Below are positions 7,708 to 13,534 of a DNA stretch of 13,534 nt, in pieces. The stretch's first letter is position 1, and each line of letters opens with the position of its first letter. The notes under the pieces are model-generated. The model did no database searches and was not told where the DNA came from. It saw nothing but the letters and a program-made list of their open reading frames with translations. Source of the DNA: an uncultured Gemmatimonadota bacterium. GTDB taxonomy: Bacteria; Gemmatimonadota; Gemmatimonadetes; Gemmatimonadales; Gemmatimonadaceae. The stretch is taken from NCBI GenBank assembly GCA_946478895.1, contig CAMLDY010000064.1, forward strand, positions 1 to 13,534, written 5' to 3'. Made by a program: the position numbers and the translations under genes.

Positions 7708-8750
7708 CCCGCCGCCGCTGCTGGAAGATCCAGAACCTGCTGCGCCATGTCGGCCGCGAATCGATCGTCGCTCTTAAGCGCGCGGCGGAGAAACAGCGTC
7801 CCCGGCGCTCCGAGCGCGCGAAGCGAGAGTCCGGCCTCCTTTCGCACCCGCCACGCGGAATCACGCAGCAGGTCGAAGAGCAGCGAGCCCGCCTGCCAGT
7901 GTTGCATCCTCCCCAGACTCTGCGCCGCCGCCGCCCTGACCCGGGATTCGCTGTCCTTGAGCATTTCCGTCAGACGCGTTGCGGCCGCTTCTCCGGCGAT
8001 CGCGCCGAGCAGTTTCGCGGCAGCGACACGAATGCCGGTGTCGTCCCCGGCGCGCGAGAACCTGAGCGCCGCCGCCGCGAAGCTCGGCTCGGCAACCGAC
8101 TCGGCGACGCGAAGACCTGCTTCCGCGGCGCGTCCGGTGTGGGTCTCGAGAAACGAGGCCAGCGGTCCGGCAATCACGCCGCCCATTCGCAGCAGGGCAT
8201 TCTGCACCGCAAATCTCGCCTGCGTCGCGGGATCTGCGAGCAGGGCAAGCATCGCCGAGATGACCTCCTCCGACGGCTGCGCGGCGGCCCACTCCGCCGC
8301 CTGGGCGCGCACAGCGGGATGCGGATCGGCGAGCAGCTTTCGCACGAGCGGGTCCGGAACATCGAGGCGCGAGAGGATGCGCGCGCCGCGAAGCCGGCGC
8401 GTCCAGCGACGGTGCTCGCACAGCTTCCTGGCGCGGTCGAGCACTCCGACTTTCTCGGCGATGAAGCGCAGCCGCTCCTTCCCGGTACCGCTGAGATTGC
8501 GCGAGATCTCGAGAAACGCCATCACCTGCACTTCGTTCGGCTGCTGCGCCAGCGCCGCGAGCTCCTCGACGTTGATCGTTCCGCGGGTGATCAGGACCGC
8601 CACCGAATCCCGCGCCGCCTTCGAGAGTCGCTGCAGCCGGCGCTCGGTGAGATGGAGCCAGACTCCGTGGAGAAAGAAGAGCGTGACCGCGAACACCAGC
8701 AGGCCCACCTCGGCCAGCATGACGACGCGGATGATGTTGTCGCCGATCAC
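7704..8750 (-). CDS. Membrane-anchored HEAT-repeat protein
   Basis: The protein has 348 residues. One N-terminal membrane helix lies at about 8-30 (core LAEVGLLVFAVTLFFLHGVWL). An Arg-rich juxtamembrane stretch and a helical region follow. From about residue 110 to the end there is a solenoid of HEAT/Armadillo-like helix pairs, recognisable by repeated units such as LADPHPAVRAQAAEWAA, DDTGIRVAAAKLLGAIAG, KDSESRVRAAAAQSLGRM and RDSAWRVRKEAGLSLRAL. Such repeats are protein-binding scaffolds. The basic residues after the helix favour a cytoplasmic solenoid. The start is GTG at 8750, overlapping the regulator stop as GTGA, and its own stop overlaps the glycosyltransferase ATG. This strict coupling suggests the three products form a complex. 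The likely role is an adaptor between regulator and glycosyltransferase; this is inference. Confidence 0.87.
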   Translation of the reverse strand: MIGDNIIRVVMLAEVGLLVFAVTLFFLHGVWLHLTERRLQRLSKAARDSVAVLITRGTINVEELAALAQQPNEVQVMAFLEISRNLSGTGKERLRFIAEKVGVLDRARKLCEHRRWTRRLRGARILSRLDVPDPLVRKLLADPHPAVRAQAAEWAAAQPSEEVISAMLALLADPATQARFAVQNALLRMGGVIAGPLASFLETHTGRAAEAGLRVAESVAEPSFAAAALRFSRAGDDTGIRVAAAKLLGAIAGEAAATRLTEMLKDSESRVRAAAAQSLGRMQHWQAGSLLFDLLRDSAWRVRKEAGLSLRALGAPGTLFLRRALKSDDRFAADMAQQVLDLPAAAAG

Positions 8751-10825
8751 GACTGACTCTGCTTCAGTACCGCGCGGACCTTGTGCATGAGCACTGGGAC
8801 GCTGAACGGCTTGGGGATGTGGTCGGCGGCGCCCAGCTCGAGCGCGGCAAGAATGTCGCGCTCACCGGTTCGGGCGGTGAGAATGACGACGTTGCTGAGA
8901 CGCGTCACTTCGCTGGCCTTGAGCCTGCGCAGAACCTCGAGTCCGTTGAGCGCCGGGAGATCGACGTCGAGGAGAATGAGTCTCGCCTGGATCTCCGGTG
9001 ACGATCCCGTGAGCGCGGCGACCGCGGTCTCACCGTCGGCGAAAGTCGCGACGCTGAGGCTGCGGCTCTCCATCGCGTGGCGCAGCAGCGAGACGAGCGC
9101 GCCATCGTCATCCACCAGTGCGACATCGACGCGACGCGTCATCGGTCCCGTCAGAGTGATGCCTGAAACTCCGACACGATTCGCGCCGCCGTCGGTGCGA
9201 GCCTGCTGAAGCGCCTTGTGCGCGGCGTCCCACAGCGAAGGGACGGTGTCGCCGTCGGTCTGGTATTGCGCGACTCCCGCGCTGCACGACACGTGCACGC
9301 GCCGGCCATCCTCGGCGGTGAAATTCTGCTCGGCGATCTTCGCGCAGATCTGCGCCAGCTTGATCGCGGCATGCTCCTTCGAGCTGCCGTACATACCGAC
9401 GGTGAAGTCGGCTCCGCCCCACCAGCCGGGCACGTCTTCACCGCGGAATGATTTCGGAAGAAGCTCGCCGATGGAGCGGAGGACGCTGTTGGCGGTGTTG
9501 CGCCCGAAATTCGCGGCGAGACTGGCAAAGCCGTCCACCTGGAGCACCGCGATCGAGTATGGATCCGATTTTCTGCGCGCGAGGCGGAGGAAGCGCTCGA
9601 TCAGCTCGGTTGCTTTGGCACCCGTCGCCAACCCGGTGAGGGGATCCGTCTCGTGGGGAGTGCGACGCGCTTTGACACCGGTGAGCCTGCTCTCGATGCG
9701 CACCGTGAGCTCGGCGGGCACGAACGGCTTGCCGACGTAGTCGTCGGCGCCGGCAGCGAAGATGCGCTGCACGCTCGCCTGGTCGGTATGACCGGTGAGA
9801 AAGATCACCGGCAGCGCGCTCCAGCGGCGATCGTTGCGGATGGCGCGACACAGCTCGGTACCACTGAGCTTCGGCATCTCCAGGTCGAGCAGGATCAGGT
9901 TCGGCTTGGTTTCCTCGATCACGCTCCAGAACCGGAGCGGGTCGTTGAGGGCGGTGACAGCCAGTCCGCGGCGGCCGAGCAGAGAGGTAAGCCCGCGAGA
10001 CATCATTGGCTCGTCGTCGACCACCAACACGCGACGACCCTCGAGCTGTGCCGCCTCGAACGCCGAGACCGGGCCGGCGGGAGTTGCCGTCGCAGAATCG
10101 GCGGGCCTCGCGGCCGGCACTTGCGGCGGGCCAACGAGACTCTCGCGCAGCGCGAGCAGATCCTGCGAGATCGGCACTCCATCCACAGGCGAGAGGGATG
10201 TCGCTGCGAATCGCTCGGCGAGATCTCGCGCAACCCTTGCCGCCTTGTCGAACCCGAACCGCCCCGCGACTTCGGCGACGTTCTGCGAGTAAGCCTCCGC
10301 TTCCGATTTGACCTCGGCGGAGAAAGTGTTGTCGAGCAGCGCGATGGCCGCGTCATCCAGCCGATCGATCTTCTGGAAGATGGCTGGCTTCGCGCGCTCC
10401 CACGCCTCGAACACTGCGGCGGCGATGTGCTCGCTGTGGGAGGCCTGGAACGGCAGGACCTCGACGCCAGCCAGCTTGCCCAGTTGGCGAAGCATCTCCT
10501 CCGTATCGACTGGCGAGAGGAAATACTGATCGATGTGGATGTCCTTGAGCGCGCGCAGTCCGGTCTCGGCGTGCTGCATCGAGAGCATGTAGGCAATGCG
10601 CATGTCGTCGCTGGCATCCTTGGCGCGACGCGCGATGTAGATCGCGTCCTCGAGCGGGAGCGCGTCACTGAGAATGACGAGGCGCGCTTCGCCGTGGGCG
10701 GCGGCGCGGCCCATCTGCTGGGCGTTGTCGAACTCGCTTATGACGACGCCACCGAGCCTCAGTCCGATCTCGCGGACCATTTCCGCGGGCAAACCCGCCA
10801 CCAGGACCTTGACGGGAGGGGTCAT
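8747..10825 (-). CDS. Five-module regulator: pseudo-receiver, pseudo-Hpt, receiver, degenerate GGDEF, receiver
   Basis: Cytoplasmic signalling protein of 692 residues. Residues 5-120 have a receiver-like fold keeping an Asp at 54 (VILSDALP) but lacking the acidic pair and the Lys (Ser104). Residues about 135-205 resemble an Hpt helix bundle (EVAGRFGF), but the phospho-acceptor His position is Gln181. A Pro/Ala-rich linker follows. The middle receiver, about 265-385, is intact: Asp270/Asp271, Asp314 (LLDLEMP), LTG and Lys366. The GGDEF domain, about 392-555, opens with DPLTGL but reads GGADF at 470-474, with further losses at 429, 437 and 446. It keeps RxxD at Arg461-Asp464, five residues before GGADF, the normal spacing of the cyclic-di-GMP inhibitory site. 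The last receiver, about 567-690, is intact: DDD, Asp620 (LLDVDLP), LTA and Lys672. The protein has no DNA-binding domain, so its output is probably protein contact, most simply with the HEAT protein encoded next. Confidence 0.93.
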   Translation of the reverse strand: MTPPVKVLVAGLPAEMVREIGLRLGGVVISEFDNAQQMGRAAAHGEARLVILSDALPLEDAIYIARRAKDASDDMRIAYMLSMQHAETGLRALKDIHIDQYFLSPVDTEEMLRQLGKLAGVEVLPFQASHSEHIAAAVFEAWERAKPAIFQKIDRLDDAAIALLDNTFSAEVKSEAEAYSQNVAEVAGRFGFDKAARVARDLAERFAATSLSPVDGVPISQDLLALRESLVGPPQVPAARPADSATATPAGPVSAFEAAQLEGRRVLVVDDEPMMSRGLTSLLGRRGLAVTALNDPLRFWSVIEETKPNLILLDLEMPKLSGTELCRAIRNDRRWSALPVIFLTGHTDQASVQRIFAAGADDYVGKPFVPAELTVRIESRLTGVKARRTPHETDPLTGLATGAKATELIERFLRLARRKSDPYSIAVLQVDGFASLAANFGRNTANSVLRSIGELLPKSFRGEDVPGWWGGADFTVGMYGSSKEHAAIKLAQICAKIAEQNFTAEDGRRVHVSCSAGVAQYQTDGDTVPSLWDAAHKALQQARTDGGANRVGVSGITLTGPMTRRVDVALVDDDGALVSLLRHAMESRSLSVATFADGETAVAALTGSSPEIQARLILLDVDLPALNGLEVLRRLKASEVTRLSNVVILTARTGERDILAALELGAADHIPKPFSVPVLMHKVRAVLKQSQS

Positions 10826-10940
10826 GTCCTAGGGCGCGTAGTGCTCCGCGACATCATTAGAGTGTCGGGATCGGGGACTCATAGGAGAGGGAAGAACATC
10901 TGGTGCCGCAGGTAACACCCGCCGATCCGTCCCGCGTGCC
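10826..10940. other. Gap between EVE gene and the three-gene operon
   Basis: These 115 bases lie downstream of the EVE-domain gene and upstream of the regulator on the same strand, so a promoter for the regulator operon is likely here. I see only a weak AGGA-type ribosome signal immediately before the ATG at 10825. There is no clear promoter pair and no strong hairpin. Confidence 0.4.
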
Positions 10941-11447
10941 TCAGCCCGAGCTCAGCCCCGCCACCTTCAAAACGGCGTTCCATTCAGCGCTCCCGACCTT
11001 CTGGACCGATAGCCGGTTTCCCTTCTTGAGGAGCGGCATGCCCTCGAGCTGGGGCATTGTCCGCATCTCGCTCAGCGTGACGGGTCGGGGCAGCTTCTCG
11101 ACGGCTCGGATATCAACCATCGACCACGGCGTTTCCCCGCCCTTGCTGTCCGGATCGTAGTGCGGATGCTTCGGATCGAGAGCGGTATGATCGGGGTATC
11201 CTTCACGTACGATTTCGACGATGCCGTGGATGCCGGGCTCGGGCTCGCCGGAATGGTAGAAGAAGGCGAGGTCGCCTTTCTTCATCTCGTCGCGCATGAA
11301 GTTGCGCGCCTGAAAGTTTCGCACGCCGTCCCAAGGGGTGGTGCGATTGGGTGAATTCCAGAGATCTTCCCAGCCGAAAGTGTCGGGATCCGATTTCAGG
11401 AGCCAGTATTGTCTGCCCGTCTGCGCGGGTCTGGTCACCTTCACCAT
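10941..11447 (-). CDS. EVE-domain protein
   Basis: A single EVE domain fills the 168 residues: RQYWLLKSDPDTFGWEDL, WDGVRNFQARNFMRDEMKKGD, LAFFYHSGEPEPGIHGIVEIVREGYPD, then WSMVDIRAVEKLPRPVTL and a KKGNRLSVQKV end. This matches the bacterial relatives of human THYN1. EVE domains belong to the PUA-like superfamily and are thought to bind modified bases in DNA or RNA. A specific function for the stand-alone bacterial forms is not established. I chose ATG at 11447 because it lies just before the conserved start of the domain. A longer frame from ATG 11537 adds 30 residues that do not look like the family, and its ATG would overlap that of the divergent peptidase. It appears transcribed alone. Confidence 0.9.
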   Translation of the reverse strand: MVKVTRPAQTGRQYWLLKSDPDTFGWEDLWNSPNRTTPWDGVRNFQARNFMRDEMKKGDLAFFYHSGEPEPGIHGIVEIVREGYPDHTALDPKHPHYDPDSKGGETPWSMVDIRAVEKLPRPVTLSEMRTMPQLEGMPLLKKGNRLSVQKVGSAEWNAVLKVAGLSSG

Positions 11448-11501
11448 TCGAGTTGTCGCCGTGGGTGGAACCTGAGTGTCGAAGCGCCGTAGATTGTGTA
11501 C

Positions 11502-11507
11502 ATCATA
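11502..11507 (-). promoter_or_regulatory. Possible -10 box for the EVE gene
   Basis: TATGAT on the minus strand, one change from TATAAT, 54 bases upstream of the chosen EVE start. No matching -35 box at 16-18 bases is evident, so this is a weak candidate. Confidence 0.25.
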
Positions 11508-11535
11508 ACCATTTAGCCAGCAGGCCACGCGTCCC

Positions 11536-13534
11536 ATGCGTTACTCTCGTACCGCCAATGCGGCCATCTCCCGAGCCGCACTCTCTGCATTTGTCGCCGT
11601 CGCCCCTCTTCTTCCGGCGTCCCTTGCCAGCCAGACGGCACCCAATCCGACCCTCACATACCCATCGGCGCCGCGCGGAACCCAGGTCGATGATTATCAC
11701 GGCACCAGCATCGCCGATCCTTATCGCTGGCTCGAGAACGTCGATTCGCCGGCGACCAAGGCGTGGGTCGAGGCCGAAAACAGACTTACCGATTCGTTTC
11801 TGGCGACGATTCCGCAGCGCACCGCCATTCGCAATCGCCTGACGCAGCTCTGGAACTACGCGCGCTACTCGGCGCCGTTCAAGGAGAACGATCGCTACTT
11901 CTATTTCCAGAACACCGGCTTGCAGAATCAGAGCGTGTTGTACGTGCAGGACGGGAGAAACGCGCCACCGCGCGTGCTGCTCGATCCCAACACGCTGTCG
12001 CCGGACGGAACGGTGGCGCTGTCCGGAACGTCCGCATCGCACGATGGCCGCTACCTGGCATACAGTCTGTCGACGAGCGGATCCGACTGGCAGGAGCTTC
12101 ACGTCCGGAGCGTCGATGACGGCCGCGACCTGTCGGATGTCGTGAAGTGGGTGAAGTTCTCGGGAATCTCCTGGACGCACGACAACAAGGGATTCTTCTA
12201 CTCCCGCTACGACGAGCCCGTATCGGGCAACAAGATGACCAATGCCAACAAGAACCAGAAGCTCTACTACCACCGCATCGGTCAGCCCCAATCGCGCGAC
12301 GAGCTTGTATACGATCGGCCCGATCAGCCCGACTGGCTGTTCGACGGCAGCGTCAGCGACGACGGCCAGTACCTGATCATCACCGTGTCGCAGGGCACCG
12401 ACGTCCGCACCAGGCTCTACTTCGTCGATCTCGACGATCCCGACAAGCCGGAGATCGACAATCCCGTCGTGCGGTTGATCGACAAGCTCGACGCAGAGTA
12501 TTCGTTCATTGGAAACCGGAAGACGATGTTCTACGTGCGGACGGACCGAAACGCGCCGCGCGGTCGCATCGTCGCGATCAGCATCGACAATCCCCGCGAG
12601 GAGCGGTGGAACACCATCATCCCCGAGAATCGCGATGCTCTCGTCAGCGCAGTGATGGCGGGCGACGACATCGTCGCCAACTATCTGCAGGATGCGCATT
12701 CGAGCGTGCGCTTCTACGCGTCGTCGGGGGACGACAGGCGCGACTATCGTGATCGCCAGCGCCCGGATCAGCGGCGGTCGCCCGCTATCGTCTATGACGA
12801 CACGAGCACGGCGCCGATCGTCGCGCGCGAGCGCGCGCAGCTGCTCGGCGGAGGGTTCAGCTATCGTGGCGAGCTACGCTTGCCCGCGATGGGTACCGTC
12901 GGAAGCATTCAGGGCCGCCAGGGCGACGACGAGCTGTTCTATACGTTCACGTCGTTCCTCTATCCGACCACCGTTTACCGCTACGACCTCAAGTCTGGCC
13001 AGAACGCGACTTTCCGCGCGCCACGCGTGGCGTTCGATCCGTCGCCGTACGAGACCCGTCAGGTCTTCTACACGAGCAAGGACGGAACGCGGGTTCCGAT
13101 GTACATCACCGCGAAAAAGGGAATCAAGCTCGATGGGAGCAATCCGACGCTGCTCTACGCGTACGGTGGATTCAACATCTCCGAGACTCCCAGCTTCTCA
13201 GCTGCCAACATCGCGTGGCTCGAGATGGGCGGCATCTACGCGCTGGCGAACCTGCGCGGCGGCGGCGAGTACGGCAAAGAGTGGCACGAGGCGGGAATGC
13301 TGTCGAAGAAGCAGAACGTTTTCGACGACTTCATTGCGGCCGCGGAGTATCTGATCAATCAGAAGTACACCTCGACGCCGAAGCTGGCGATTCGCGGCGG
13401 CTCCAACGGCGGATTGCTGATCGGCGCGGTGGAGAATCAGCGTCCCGACCTGTTCGGCGCGACGATGCCCGAAGTCGGCGTGATGGACATGCTGCGCTTC
13501 CAGAAGTTCACCATCGGCTGGGCGTGGACGTCGG
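11536..13534 (+). CDS. Secreted prolyl oligopeptidase (S9A family), 3' end cut by the window edge
   Basis: Serine peptidase that cleaves short peptides after proline; 666 residues are visible. The N terminus is a signal peptide (basic start, hydrophobic AALSAFVAVAPLLPASLA), so it should be exported to the periplasm or beyond. Family marks follow: YHGTSIADPYRWLEN, FYFQNTGLQNQSVLYV, the seven-bladed propeller region, then the hydrolase domain with YAYGGFNI, NLRGGGEYGKEWHEAG and the catalytic Ser623 in RGGSNGGLL. The catalytic Asp and His lie past the right edge. Ser623 sits about 65-70 residues later than in typical enzymes (Ser554 in pig). The signal peptide explains part of this, and an extra segment of about 45 residues near 395-445 explains the rest. 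That insert is charged, rich in Asp, Arg and Gln, and keeps the frame. The ribosome site is weak. It is divergent from the EVE gene with 88 bases between chosen starts. Confidence 0.95.
   Translation, partial: MRYSRTANAAISRAALSAFVAVAPLLPASLASQTAPNPTLTYPSAPRGTQVDDYHGTSIADPYRWLENVDSPATKAWVEAENRLTDSFLATIPQRTAIRNRLTQLWNYARYSAPFKENDRYFYFQNTGLQNQSVLYVQDGRNAPPRVLLDPNTLSPDGTVALSGTSASHDGRYLAYSLSTSGSDWQELHVRSVDDGRDLSDVVKWVKFSGISWTHDNKGFFYSRYDEPVSGNKMTNANKNQKLYYHRIGQPQSRDELVYDRPDQPDWLFDGSVSDDGQYLIITVSQGTDVRTRLYFVDLDDPDKPEIDNPVVRLIDKLDAEYSFIGNRKTMFYVRTDRNAPRGRIVAISIDNPREERWNTIIPENRDALVSAVMAGDDIVANYLQDAHSSVRFYASSGDDRRDYRDRQRPDQRRSPAIVYDDTSTAPIVARERAQLLGGGFSYRGELRLPAMGTVGSIQGRQGDDELFYTFTSFLYPTTVYRYDLKSGQNATFRAPRVAFDPSPYETRQVFYTSKDGTRVPMYITAKKGIKLDGSNPTLLYAYGGFNISETPSFSAANIAWLEMGGIYALANLRGGGEYGKEWHEAGMLSKKQNVFDDFIAAAEYLINQKYTSTPKLAIRGGSNGGLLIGAVENQRPDLFGATMPEVGVMDMLRFQKFTIGWAWTS

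Noticed and set aside
7543..8790. 415-codon open frame on the plus strand
   Set aside because: Antisense to the HEAT-repeat gene. Its product is low-complexity Arg/Ser/Ala-rich, typical of a shadow frame.
9373..9541. Active diguanylate cyclase
   Set aside because: The signature reads GGADF and the other metal- and guanine-binding residues are also missing, so synthesis of cyclic-di-GMP is not expected.
9653..10915. 420-codon open frame on the plus strand
   Set aside because: Antisense to the receiver and Hpt-like parts of the regulator, whose motifs are unmistakable. No recognisable domain in the antisense product.
11503..12699. 398-codon open frame on the minus strand
   Set aside because: Antisense to the prolyl oligopeptidase, which has family motifs throughout. 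The product is repetitive Val/Arg-rich shadow sequence.

Overview
The window is GC-rich, tightly packed bacterial chromosome with long signalling proteins, an exported prolyl oligopeptidase and a citrate synthase carrying an extra N-terminal tail. The overall style (protein family mix, base composition, GTG starts, stop/start overlaps) suggests an environmental Gemmatimonadota or related bacterium. That is an inference from style, not a marker-gene assignment. No tRNA, rRNA, CRISPR array or insertion sequence was seen, and no stretch above 300 bases lacks a gene.

Layout from left to right. (1) 2-1078, minus: citrate synthase, cut by the left edge. (2) 1221-3971, minus: soluble hybrid histidine kinase with the order pseudo-receiver, three PAS domains, kinase core, receiver. 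It is divergent from (3) 4143-4568, plus: a small two-helix membrane protein with a potassium-channel-like layout but no selectivity filter. The 171-base gap between them holds two perfect inverted repeats. (4) 4565-5479, minus: a flavin-binding pyridoxamine-phosphate-oxidase-like domain fused to two BON domains, coupled by a GTGA overlap to (5) 5476-5991, minus: a small lipoprotein. (6) 6087-6254: a compound inverted-repeat element with 23-base arms and two competing inner stems.

(7) 10825-6256, minus: a three-gene operon joined by 4-base stop/start overlaps. It encodes a five-module regulator (pseudo-receiver, pseudo-Hpt, receiver, dead GGDEF, receiver), a membrane-anchored HEAT-repeat protein, and a processive family 2 glycosyltransferase in the membrane. 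(8) 10941-11447, minus: an EVE-domain protein. (9) From 11536, plus, past the right edge: a secreted S9A prolyl oligopeptidase.

The most interesting unit is the regulator-HEAT-glycosyltransferase operon. The GGDEF domain has lost its metal- and guanine-binding residues but keeps a correctly placed RxxD inhibitory site. It therefore looks like a cyclic-di-GMP receptor rather than a synthase, flanked by two intact receivers. My reading is that this regulator, through the HEAT membrane adaptor, controls polysaccharide synthesis by the glycosyltransferase, combining phosphorylation and cyclic-di-GMP inputs. This is an inference from domains and gene order.
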